Origin: Carposina sasakii
Lineage: Eukaryota > Arthropoda > Insecta > Lepidoptera > Carposinidae
Length of the DNA: 64,000 bases
Direction of reading: 5' to 3'
Assembly: GCA_014607495.2 (NCBI GenBank)
Contig: CP053155.1
Span: 10,664,001 to 10,728,000 of the forward strand
Shown here piece by piece: positions 33,531 to 43,325 of this stretch. Numbering within the stretch: position 1 is the first letter of the stretch; each line of letters starts with the position of its first letter. The position numbers and the translations under genes are program-made. A model generated the notes under the pieces. The model was given only the letters and a program-made list of their open reading frames with translations, had not been told where the DNA came from and searched no databases.

Positions 33531-34215
33531 ATAATAATAATTTTGCCCGCAGGGCAGCTTGTGGCGAGCTGTTGGGAGGTAGCGTTCCCACGGACCTGAA
33601 GTGCTCCCGGGGGAAGACCTTGTTCCTCATCTCCGGCGCCGGAGTGAGATCTGACGAGGAACAGTTCCCCCACCTCTGCCTTGCCTTTGCCGGCCGGGCA
33701 GAGTGGAGTCGCGAGAGCTATGACAGCTCGAGGGTGGACGTGCCCGTCAGTAAGTGGCGAGTTGGCTTCGGTTTAAAGTCCAAGGGCACCCCTCCACCCT
33801 AGCCGCTCACCAAATGTTGCCCCCTTTGTCGCTCCGTGCGTGCGGCCGTTTCAGGGGGCCCATGAAATGAGTTGGCGAGTCACCGCCTGCCACCTAACAA
33901 TTATGAGACTTGGTTGTAATGGCAGGTGTCCGTTAGTCTCCTTCAATAGCCCGATTTTCCAACCCCACCCAAAATTCAGCCCCATAGCCCATGACCTTGT
34001 TTCCCATCGCATGACAGAGCTCTGCACTCCAATAGTCTTGCACATGGCGGAGACCATCGCCGGGTGTATCATATTGTGCGTTCGGCGATGGTATCCGTCA
34101 TGTGTATCCAACACCATATTAAAGTTCTCTTAAAAGGGCCTCTACATCTTGGCTACGGCCCGATGCACGCCTCTCAAAGGACCGGGACTCTGTAGTCCCG
34201 AGAATTTCAAAAGAG
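33531..34215 (+). mobile_element. GC-rich retroposon fragment with (AAT)n tail
   Basis: Bounded by (AAT)n on both sides (33,521-33,541 and about 34,217-34,243). The plus strand holds an open frame up to 33,802 with no recognised domain, then a GC-rich 3' UTR-like part ending gagatacaaataataataat. A coding end, UTR and (AAT)n tail suggest the 3' end of a non-LTR retrotransposon, clade unknown. Confidence 0.5.
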
Positions 34216-34388
34216 ATACAAATAATAATAATAATAATAATAATTGTTTATTGGTACCAAATTACAGACACTAGAAAAATAGAGGCCCTGTGGCCTATGC
34301 TAGTTAGTTATAACTGTGTTACAGGCCACAGTGATCCATGATGAATCAATATCAATAATGATATGTACATTAAGGGTACAAAAATGAT
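34216..34388 (-). mobile_element. Second retroposon tail in opposite orientation
   Basis: On the minus strand the sequence ends ggtaccaataaacaattatt followed by (ATT)n. It thus shares the microsatellite with the plus-strand retroposon to its left, tail to tail. The minus-strand body contains ggccacagggcctc-like sequence. Family not identified. Confidence 0.45.
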
Positions 34389-34500
34389 ATATATCTCTCA
34401 AACTCAAAGACAACCCTTTTAGGCTCTAGAGCATGCCAAAGGAATATACATACATACATACTCTCGAAAAATATAACCCTTCTTCTGGCTCAGTCAGGTA

Positions 34501-34634
34501 AATAGGTGGAATATGTACCTACTATGAAAAAGAAATTTGCGTACGTACTACTCATTTACTTACGTTTGACGAAAGCTAACTCAATTCATATAATACCTAT
34601 CTATCTACATTCTATCTAAATTTCACATAGTACA
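34501..34634. other. Spacer, no gene seen
   Basis: No supported feature. Confidence 0.5.
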
Positions 34635-34790
34635 GTAGTGAAAAGGGAAGCGCTTTCGGCCCCACTGGGCCACTAGTCGTTGTTTTGGCCCATGTATATA
34701 TTCCACTCGTTATGAGAAACTTCGATATCGCGTTCTAGGATTTTGCATTTGATTGTGGTTCTCTTCTGCACCCGATAGATGGCTACCATG
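34635..34790 (-). repeat. Direct repeat copy 1 (retroelement coding end)
   Basis: Highly similar to 35,249-35,402, about 614 bp away in the same orientation. On the minus strand both encode TTIKCKILERDIEVSHN and a stop after MGQNND, then a shared UTR gtggcccagtggggccg. Coding then UTR in each copy suggests the 3' end of a retroelement ORF that I cannot assign. Confidence 0.6.
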
Positions 34791-34848
34791 GCTTCCAGAC
34801 CGGAGGTCGATATGTCTTCGGTAGCACCCAGCGTGTGTTCTCGCAGTA

Positions 34849-35040
34849 TGCATTCGGGTCAGTGAGTCGACCGGAAAGTGGTTGCGACGAGCGTGCAGGC
34901 GAGATGCGTTCTGGTCGGTGAGTCGACTGGGAACGTGTTACAGGTGATGCGTTCTAGTCTCTGAGGCGACTGGGAACCTGATGCGGCTAATGTGTTCCGG
35001 TCTGCGCGTGGACTGGGAACATGTCGTACCGTGATGGCGT
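34849..35040. repeat. Degenerate minisatellite, about four units of 43-56 bp
   Basis: Unit pattern: tgcrttcyggtc, then tgagtcgactgggaac, then a variable spacer. Units start near 34,850, 34,906, 34,949 and 34,992. It lies between the two direct repeats. GC-rich against the AT-rich surroundings. Confidence 0.65.
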
Positions 35041-35248
35041 TGCGTGTGTGCGTTGCTAACAGGCCCAAGAAGCTGTCATGGCGGCTTCTTATGAATCTGC
35101 TGGCTACTGGCGTGCTGCTGTCGTGGAAGGGAGAGGAGAGGTAATGCCGCTGTGATGATACCTTGTTAAGGAGTCCTGCTAAGACGATGAAGTTCCTGAA
35201 GGCTGAAGGTTGCGTATGTCCAGTTCACAGGGGTTACCAGTGTGGGGT
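35041..35248. other. GC-rich spacer between direct repeats
   Basis: Continues the GC-rich composition of the minisatellite. No recognised frame. Probably internal sequence of the same retroelement. Confidence 0.4.
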
Positions 35249-35402
35249 GGTGAAAAGGGAAGCGCTTCCGGCCCCACTGGGCCACTAGTCGTTGTTTTGG
35301 CCCATGTATATATTCCAATCATTGTGAGAAACTTCGATATCGCGTTCTAGGATTTTGCATTTGATTGTGGTTCTCTCCTGCATCCGATAGATGGCTCCAC
35401 TA
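35249..35402 (-). repeat. Direct repeat copy 2 (retroelement coding end)
   Basis: See copy 1. The minus-strand frame here extends upstream through a family D copy, so the longer 78-codon frame is chimeric and not a gene. Confidence 0.6.
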
Positions 35403-35431
35403 CAACGGTAATAGATAATAGACATAGTTGG

Positions 35432-35637
35432 GTTCCAAAAATGCCAGAACTGCAGGATTATAAAGGAGATCTCGCAGTCACGTTTAGCATAGCGGGAACC
35501 GATGTAAATGATCAGTGACAAGTTGCTAGCTTATCGCCCGACAGAATGCTCAAGTTCCTTAGTCGATTCTGACGATATGCTCGGAAGAAGACTGATGTAT
35601 TCTTGTGAAGTCCTGCTTCAGCACAGGACAGTCATGT
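35432..35637 (-). repeat. Dispersed repeat family D copy
   Basis: Reverse complement with all landmarks: ccagaactgcaggattataa, aggagatctcgcagtcac, gtttagcatagcgggaac, atgatcagtgacaagttgc, and tgaagtcctgcttcagcac at the end, which suggests the true left end of the family. Confidence 0.75.
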
Positions 35638-36696
35638 AAATGGAAAAAAATTACAACTCATGAAGAAAGACCCTTATTTTCAATAAATTCTAGCTTGTAA
35701 AACTTTGTGCATAGGCCTATACTTATATTTTAATTACATTAAACTGTTTGAAGGAATTTAACATCTTCAACCAAATTTTTCAGAATTATTTAGAATTCAT
35801 ATCGTAAAAACCATGGGAACATTGACCTACCAATTTGACGGAATGGCTACAAATTCACATAGCGTGCGCTTACCTAGTTTTTTGTTGCACTAACAAAATG
35901 TAGAGGAAATGTTGCATTATTGTAATTATTCCATTTCAAAATGGCCGCCCCATATTTCTAATAGCTTAATTACCATTATCCACTATTACATATATGATTT
36001 AATCTCATCATAACTAATGTCTTTGATTGTCCTATAGTCAAAATAGTTCTTTTTCATTAATTTAACCAATACTTTCAAAGCAAAGTTTATAGTTTATAAT
36101 TAAACTCCATAAATTGAGAAGATGGTTGGTGCACTTTTACAATGCACTTCTGCAATCATTTTGAAAATCTTACAAAATCAGGTCACATAGTTTTACAAAC
36201 TACACTGGGAATCTACAAAATTGCCGACCAAAGAGAACACAATGCAACTAAATTGGCCAGGCAATTAAAATTCACCGCCATCTTTAGAGCCAGTTCCCCC
36301 GTGTGTTATTATAGTCTTTACTAGTTTTGTTGGTAAATTTACTGGGTCTGCATCACTAGGGTTCTATTCTTGAAAAAAATTTCGATACTGTGGTGTTGCC
36401 AAAATGTTACAAGTAATTAACTCTTAATATTTTACTCTGCCGACACCATACGGCTTAGGTAATTAATATACTTACATCGTATTAATATGTACTAAACATA
36501 CAAGTTTTTTTGACCACTTGATACAATGGCATTGTTCTGATGACTGATGTGGTTCTAATTGATAATTTAATTACCTAATTCAAATAACATAGTCGTTAAA
36601 TAGTCAATAGATAAATGAATATAATTTCGATATTATGTTTGTCCAAAGTATCTAGTAATATCATTAAATGACACAAATCATTTATTTCAATAAAAA
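35638..36696. other. AT-rich intergenic DNA, no gene seen
   Basis: A 30-bp block near 36,430 (cgacaccatacggctta) resembles one near 40,225. No supported feature otherwise. Confidence 0.45.
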
Positions 36697-36862
36697 GCCT
36701 GACTGCGAAAAAATGTTAACTCAGTGTGACCCTCACGACTAACGAATCTTATAATACCTCTCAAGATCAAATATGCTACAAGCCGCTTAGGTTCCATGGC
36801 GTGCCAAAGAAATATACTTACATACACTCGAAAACATTACCCTCGTTCTTGCGCAGTCGGGT
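36697..36862. mobile_element. Intact 165-bp MITE with cctgactgcg/cgcagtcggg ends
   Basis: Ends cctgactgcg and cgcagtcgggta are inverted copies with one change. The interior includes cgcttaggttcc, catggcgtgccaaagaaata and acatacact. The Helitron units at 3.9-6.2 kb end in the same cgcagtcgggta, so this short element may be a non-autonomous relative. Confidence 0.65.
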
Positions 36863-37742
36863 AAGAAATGGTTAATTGAAAGCTGTTATTCTATTACGAT
36901 CACGTAACTACGAGTATAATGACGCTTTAACAAAGCTGTTGAAATGCGATAGTCGATATCAAAACTCTCAATAAAGCATAACAATTTTATTGTACATCTC
37001 CCAGAATACTGCCACTTACTTTTAAGGCCAGGTTGCAGTACAAAGTGCAGTTTGCAATTGCTACGTAATTTATATGTTGCTCGCTAGGGATTTCTTCAAT
37101 TAAAGAACCCGTTGAAGTTTCACGTCCAATTTTGTCTGTGGAAGTAAAATGTTTGTGTCGCTGGCAACTCAGGTTTAAGGTGCAATCGAGTTGCGACGTT
37201 TGTTGTGCTAGTTTCCTCTATCTGAAACTTGTATATTGTTTTCATAGTTATATGAATTTATTTTGCTTTTTTGGATAGACTGTCAGTACGAGACGCCTCT
37301 AATTGGTTAGATAAGTATGTTTTAGATTACGTGGTTTTACCTGAAAAACGTTTCTTATAATAATTAATTTAAGCAGGTCATAGAGATATTTCTATTTCTA
37401 AGTAGGAGAAAATGTTTGAACAGAAACTTAAGTAATTGGTGACAAATAACATGATGTTTATTATAAAAACATTATTATGTTCGAATTAATATTGTATTTA
37501 TATGAGAAACTGTAAGCCGTCCCCATAAACTTAATTATGTAGATTCTTATCAATTGTTGTTTGTAGCCAAGCCCTAATTAGATGAATCGAATACCTCGAG
37601 GGAAAACATCGAACTTTTAGACTAATTAACAAGATGTTTTGTTGTTTTAGTATCTAAGGACGTTTTATTCGATATTCTATATGATTGTCTTTGTATGTTA
37701 CTGACTGACTATTAGTTAACGAAAAGGATTTTAGTATAACTA
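36863..37742. other. AT-rich intergenic DNA, no gene seen
   Basis: No supported feature. Confidence 0.5.
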
Positions 37743-38437
37743 AGTAACTTGGAGTTTGCATCGCAGGTCTGGAATCCAAGATATGAGACCTAAATCACTC
37801 GTATTGAAGGTATTCAGAGGAGGTTCATCAAGTACCTTTGCTGGCGTACCGGCATCCGATACCGCTCGGCAGATTACCTTGATGTGTGCAGGAGACACCA
37901 TTTGCTCCCTCTTACCTTGCGAAGAGAGATGGCAGACTTGGTGTATCTTCTAGGGGTTGTTTCTGGTACTGTTGACTGCCCTGCTCTACTTTCTTGTTTT
38001 GACTTTAAAGTCCCTGGTAAAACGCTTTGATCCAACCCTATATTTTCCTTGCCATCTGCTTCAACTAACTATAGGCAGAACTCCTATATATGGCGTGCGA
38101 GTAATAATTTAAATTTAACTAGTAAGACATTGGACATAGATTTGTTTGATACAAGTGCTGTGGCGGTTAGACGGACCATAGCTGGATCCTTTTTCAAATA
38201 GTCTTGTGTTTTAATTGACCTAAATTATGTGTGATGTACCTAGCCGGGAGTGGATAAGTACATATGAAACTATTTTGCTAAATTAGTAAGTCAAGTCAAT
38301 TTGTAATTGTGTATTGCGTCTTACGTAATATCTTTGTGGCATACTTGCGGAGACCTTAATTTAGCTGTATGTCACTATATTGTTGTTATCACTGCCTTAA
38401 TATAGCTGTTGGTCTTCCTAATACCAAATAAATAAAT
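37743..38437 (+). pseudogene. Jockey/CR1-like LINE ORF2 C-terminus with 3' UTR and tail
   Basis: One frame from 37,743 reads LEFASQVWNPRYET, an internal stop, then RIEGIQRRFIKYLCWRTG, RSADYLDVCRRHHLLPLTL and RREMADLVYLLG, ending near 38,034. The VWNP..RIE.IQRRF...L.L..LRRE..D pattern is the C-terminal region after the RT thumb of Jockey/CR1-like LINEs. The 3' UTR runs to a ccaaataaataaataa tail at about 38,437. The in-frame stop and 5' truncation make it dead. Confidence 0.75.
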
Positions 38438-38787
38438 AATGTAATCAAATTACAAACCAAGACGGAGATGGCAAAACAACTTTAGTAAGTTGCTGCTAGG
38501 GTGACCAGAGTCAAGAGGGACTGGTGGGCACCCAGCAGTGCAGCCATCCCAGCTACATAAAATAATCACACAAGATTTTACCAGAGCGCCATTATCATTT
38601 CGATCGGTATCGGTATTAACATTCTATATTTTATTTTACTAGAGGCCGCCGGCGACTTCGTCTACGTAAACTTTATAGATTCCGTGCCATTCTGATTTGA
38701 TTTTCCAAAATATATTCCATAGCTTTTGCATGAAAAATTTACAAATAATACATAAACAGCCAATCTCATAAACTTTTATATTAGGTA
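38438..38787. other. Spacer, no gene seen
   Basis: No supported feature. Confidence 0.5.
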
Positions 38788-39391
38788 TACAGGGTGTTTT
38801 TTCGTTGCCACCCTTACCGAAGGGTATGTACTCTATACATTAAATAAAGTAAGTTTATGCCAAAAAAAATGTTGGGAAACGATGTAAATTTTTTTGAAAA
38901 AAAAAATGTATTTCTTGATCAGGTGAGTGTCCAATATTTACGCTAGTTTTTTCATAGACAGATATTAATTATTTCTCGTGAAAAAATCTTGCTACAAGCG
39001 TCAATGTGCATTTAAGCCTCGAACACACCGGATGCGTATGCGTACACGTAAGCGTAGACGTACACGTACCTCTGAGTTGTAATGTATGTATGGAACTGTA
39101 TAGGCACGGGCAGATCGGATGCATATGCGTAGACGTAAGCATAGACGTCAAGCGGTGACAGTTCCATACATTAAACTCAGAGGTACGTGTACGTCTACGC
39201 TTACGTGTACGCATACGCATCCGGTGTGCTCGAGTCTTTATGCAGAAAAACGCAGTCTATTTACTCAACTTTGGACCCTAATATCTTGGAAACCAGACAC
39301 TTCCCAGGTATGATTCCATGGAGAAAAATGATCGTGATGATGAGGAGATTCCGTAGTTTTCGGGAACGTTGACGACCAAAAATCACCTGTA
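38788..39391. mobile_element. MITE of the tacaggRtgt family carrying a nested palindromic element
   Basis: Begins tacagggtgttttttcgttg and ends tcacctgta. It is the best copy of the family also seen at 23.2 kb and, diverged, at 42.8 kb. It is interrupted at 39,015-39,236. Short frames here (for example 38,969-39,220 minus) arise from the nested palindrome and are not genes. Confidence 0.8.
39015..39236. mobile_element. Nested 222-bp palindromic MITE with TTTA duplication
   Basis: Inserted in the host MITE, with ttta at 39,011-39,014 and 39,237-39,240. The empty site gtgcatttatgc is intact in the 23.2-kb copy. Arms of about 60 bp (cgaacacaccggatgcgtat and so on) are inverted repeats made of reiterated cgtacacgta and cgtagacgta units. 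The loop holds a second, weaker copy of the arm motif. TSD could be TTTA or TTA. Confidence 0.85.
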
Positions 39392-39601
39392 TAAGATGTA
39401 TCTCTTAATTATAATTTTCAATATGCCAGTTTAAATAAACCAAAATCATGCATCTGTGAAAGCTAAGAAACTAATCAGGCAAACGCGATCAAAATGAAAA
39501 ACACACAACAAACAGATAACTCGCGAAATCGCTATGAAATACACGAAGCTTTCGATGTTGCACTGTTTTTGACAGTGCTTTGATCTTGAAATAGACATCA
39601 G

Positions 39602-39914
39602 GGGGTCTACTCTGAAGTGACGATAAACGAAGTATCGGCCGAATATCGAGGTGTTTCCTACTACGAACTTCCTTCGATCGTATCAGTCGCGCCGATTTTT
39701 CATTCAGTCCGATCGAACTCTATTTGACAGGTGTACGGCTAGATAATAAAAAGCTTATAATATTAGTCAATGTGAATTATTCTCTATGGTTCCGAATTAG
39801 TTGTGAACATCCGAAGCAATTTCGTAGTAGGGTCAAAGGCTATCAAAGGCTTCCATACGGTCGGGCTTCGGTCGGACCGATAGATTCGAAAGCGGTATTT
39901 CAGAGTAGATCCCC
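39602..39914. mobile_element. Probable MITE with ggggtctactctgaa ends
   Basis: Left end ggggtctactctgaag and right end ttcagagtagatcccc are inverted over about 17 bp. Inside, ctactacgaa and its complement recur, giving a weak long palindrome. GC-richer than its flanks. Confidence 0.55.
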
Positions 39915-41980
39915 AGTTCCATGTTTTAGTTCGATCGGTAGTTTCTGAGCAAACAAAACTAGCATATATTACTAACTATTTAATGAAACACTTTAAACCG
40001 GGTTCCGGAACTCCACGAAATTAACCCCCAGGCTTTAAATAAAGCACCAAGTATTAATAATTCATTGATGGTAGTATTTTGTTGGGTTATTTATTTCAAG
40101 GCTACTGATTTTCAATATAGTAGGTAGTTAAATGTTATGAGATATTGATGCACCTCCAGAAAAATCTCTTCATCGCCACTTACATCTACGGGCGGCCCTC
40201 AGTCAGGTGGTCCTATTCTACTTTGGCGACACCACACGGTCTTACAAAATAACATCATTCTTAAAATTAATTATTTGATCTAAAATGAATTTGTGAGTCA
40301 TCAGTAGATAAAAACTCATTTAATTTATTATAACATGAGAAGACTTTACCCCTTATCTCTGCGGTCAATAAACCGCCTACCCAGTGTGGTAATTATGGGT
40401 ATGCAATAAATAGGCTGAAGACGAAGGCGACTTTAATATATGAGGTTTTTACAAACCCTTGTTTTTTCATAACTCTTGCAAGTTTTTATTTTATATAAAA
40501 CACCTTTACGACCGACATTAAATATAAATATTATTATAATCGGTCAACCTTTATTTTTGGGTTCAATAAATTTTTTTTTATGTTTGTTTTATCGTTTGTA
40601 ACCTACCTTAAAATATAGTTAAACTATATTTTACATTGCATTTTGCTGTCTGTAGTGTCCAGGCACTTTATCAGGGTTTGAACTATTATAAATTAGAAAA
40701 TTGGCTGTCGTTTTTAATGGATTAAAGTGTAAAAACATAGCATGAAAAACTTACTTCTAAAATAAAAAATCTGTAGGTGTCATTCATTCTGAAATCATTG
40801 AATTACAACTTACTTTAAACAACTGAGTTTTTATAACTAAGCATGTTCTTTGATCAATATTAAAGTTTACAATTAATGCCTAAATACAGATCTAATAATT
40901 TTATTCATTCTGTACATACCAAATACCACAATGTATTAACAGTTTCTAAACTGCAATTATCATTTTTACCCACATCAAAACAAACTTACCTTTTGCTATT
41001 TTTACTTCACTACTTAAATATATTTTACCTGATTTTTAGTACCTAACATGAAAATTCATTAAACTGTTGTATTAACATTGGACGACAGCGTTGACTAGTG
41101 CGCAGTAAACTATACACAAACTTGATAAAGTTTTGCATAATTAGATAGAGCGCCGCCGTAGAACTACGTTTCCCGAAGTGCTAGGTGTATAATAATATAG
41201 TCAGACTAAGGGATAAGGGCTGATTCAGTATTTGCAAGATACAAAGCAATATATTCATATAAGAAATAATTTATCTTGCCACAACTAAAAAAAATATTTA
41301 AATAAAACCAATCACCAAGAATTTTAGGTAAGTGTAAATCGTCCTCACTTACTACCGCTAAGAACATATAATAAGTAGTGATATTCGTGATCAATGAGCT
41401 ATGATGATCGCTTCATGGGGTCGCTCGGATTCTAATTACCCATTATAAAATGCACTTGTTTGATCACGGTCATAGGTATATTTACAAAACATAATTATTG
41501 TGTACTTTTCTAGCGTAATCAAACTTTTCCTACACATTCAGGAAATTTCCAAGAAAACCAGCGAGCAGTAATTAATTTGGAAAATAATAATTATATCCGC
41601 AACAAAATCTGTCACTAAAACCACATCCGAACCGAAACATCTGTGAACATAATTATGATTAGTTGCCAAGTTTGTGAACATTGACCAAGATATTTGTACC
41701 ATGAATATTGAGGGCCTCATAATATCTACAGGTATGGACGGCGCATTGAACGAAAAAAAATGGATCACTTTTCATCGCATGAATGGGCTTAGAACAACAT
41801 CGAACTTTGTAAAGTTATCAAAATGTTTCCTGGAATTACGTGATGAAGTCTATCTGCTATCGGAGGGATGATTGAGTAAAGTTATTGTGCTGAGGGATTC
41901 AGCTTTGTTTACCGATATTTGGCTAGTATATAGCTATCGGGATGAAAAAATAACGTTGCCAAAAACATCCGAGTTAAGTG
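39915..41980. other. AT-rich intergenic DNA, no gene seen
   Basis: Two kilobases without a supported gene or element. Overlapping short frames near 41.5-41.9 kb on both strands have no recognised domains. Confidence 0.45.
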
Positions 41981-42075
41981 ACCCGATAGCTCAGTTGGTA
42001 GAGCGATGCACGGAATGCGAGAGGTCGTGAGTTCAAATCTCACTCGGGTGAAAATTTTTTTCATTTTCTTATTAC
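41981..42075 (+). repeat. tRNA-derived SINE (first family), tRNA-like head nearly complete
   Basis: Reads acccgatagctcagttggta, gagcg, a region with gcacggaatgc, ggtcgtgagttcaaatctca and ctcgggtg, then aaaatttttttcattttc. D arm (GCTC/GAGC) and T arm (GTGAG/CTCAC) pair well; six of seven acceptor pairs form; the anticodon stem does not fold normally. The SINE tail and the truncated sister copies show it is a SINE head, not a tRNA gene. Confidence 0.7.
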
Positions 42076-42089
42076 ATTACATTGTCTAA

Positions 42090-42400
42090 CCCCTATGATT
42101 CAAGCAAGTATCCAAGGAACTCAGGGGCGCACTCGCCGGCGATAAGCTAGCAACTTGTCACTGATTAATATCATCTGCTATACTAAACGTGGCTGTTGGA
42201 TCTTCATTACGAACCTGTAGTTCTGGCTAACCCATTTTGGATGACCGACCCCTGATTACGTAAAAGCAATAGCAAAGCCGAAGCCGCGCACTCTCAATTA
42301 TCGCGATCGCGCGGATTCGGCTTTGCTATTGCTTTTACGTAATCAGGGGGCGAGAACCCAGCCATGACGTATGTATGTATGTATATATCTAAGTGAGTGT
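42090..42400 (+). repeat. Dispersed repeat family D copy, interrupted
   Basis: Contains cgataagctagcaacttgtc, actgattaatatcatctgc, ctatactaaacgtggctgtt, gatcttcattacgaacctg and ttctggctaacccattttgg, then a palindrome, then gaacccagccatgacgtatg. Comparison with the 22.2-kb copy shows the palindrome is an insertion. Confidence 0.7.
42241..42355. mobile_element. Small palindromic insertion, 41-bp arms
   Basis: 42,249-42,289 and 42,309-42,349 are inverted repeats (cccctgattacgtaaaagca...) with one extra base, around a 19-bp loop. It interrupts family D between cattttgg and gaaccca. A clear target duplication was not resolved. No coding capacity. Confidence 0.75.
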
Positions 42401-42829
42401 AGTCAGTCACCCGAAAAAATACTACAGATTTTTTATTATATTTCCAATTTGTACAAAATATTTATCTTTTACTACTAAAATACTCTACTAAAATAGCCAA
42501 AATACGAGAGAGATCTGTTTTTTTGTGCAAAATAAAATATAGTTTTACATCCATAAATATTTAAAATATATATTGCACGCACATGTATCCACGTCGGTGC
42601 ACGATAACCAAGTTTGTAGGCGTTTCGAAGCCTATCCAATTACAGGAGCGCGTAACCCTTGTTTTGTAAATGTGCGTCTCTTATTAGTGTCGGAGGAACT
42701 TGTCGGAATATGACGGATGAGCTTAATAAAATGATAGGTTACATCATTTCCCTTGGACTTGGCTGAATATTAAAAGAGATAATGATGGTCTCACCATTTA
42801 CAGTTGATCTGGCATCCTTGCAATATAGG

Positions 42830-43100
42830 TACAGGAAGTTTTTTGCTGCCACCGTTTACGTCGGGTACGTACTCTATCGAGTAAAGTTAGTATATGCCAA
42901 ACAAATTGGTGTGAAATGATTTTAATTGGTCAATTGGTAATGTATTGTTTTTGCGTTGCTTTTTTGATAGCAATTTTTTTACTTTTGCGAAAAAAAAAGT
43001 TAGTTACAGGCGTCTACGTGCATCTCTGCAAAAAACTGTAACTCAGTTTTTGACCGTAATATATTGGAAACCAGACACCTTTTTATCGGAGAATTTTATC
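42830..43100. mobile_element. Diverged tacaggRtgt-family MITE remnant
   Basis: Left end tacaggaagttttttgctgc, then gtacgtactctatcgag, tatatgccaaac, and ttggaaaccagacac are recognisable matches to the 38.8-kb copy. The right end is lost. Confidence 0.6.
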
Positions 43101-43199
43101 TACATTGATTGTCAATTAAGAATCAGTGACTTTTCGTTTTTATTAGTATAATTTTTATAATATATTAGTATAATTTTTGTAATATTACTGTTTCGATTA

Positions 43200-43325
43200 T
43201 GCTTAATAAATTGTGCATACACGCCTAGGACACTAAGTTAGGGTAAAAACTGTACTGTTCTGAGATGTTAATATTTTTACTTTGTGTCTGTTGTGTTGCC
43301 TTAATAAATAAATAAAATAAAATTA
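43200..43325 (+). repeat. LINE 3' tail
   Basis: Ends tgtgttgccttaataaataa then ataaaataaaa, a typical LINE (AAAT)-rich tail. No coding region is left. Confidence 0.5.

Larger units (their letters stand above)
33454..34500. mobile_element. cccgactgcg/cgcagtcggg MITE split by an insertion
   Basis: The left piece (33,454-about 33,530: tacccgactgcgtaaaaaaa, agtgtcactcttaagactaa) and right piece (about 34,389-34,500: ctctcaaactcaaag, catgccaaaggaatata, cagtcaggta) align to the two halves of the intact 165-bp copy at 36,697-36,862. About 860 bp of unrelated DNA lies between them, joined at AAT microsatellites. Confidence 0.7.

Noticed and set aside
34859..35068. 69-codon minus frame
   Set aside because: Runs across degenerate minisatellite units; its periodicity comes from the repeat.
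35285..35521. 78-codon minus frame as a gene
   Set aside because: Chimera of a family D repeat and the end of a retroelement ORF.
38969..39372. Several open frames rich in Thr/His/Cys and Arg
   Set aside because: They translate the reiterated palindromic arms of the nested MITE; no gene.
41981..42052. Functional tRNA gene
   Set aside because: Anticodon stem does not pair, one acceptor pair fails, and the sequence continues into a SINE tail shared with other copies.
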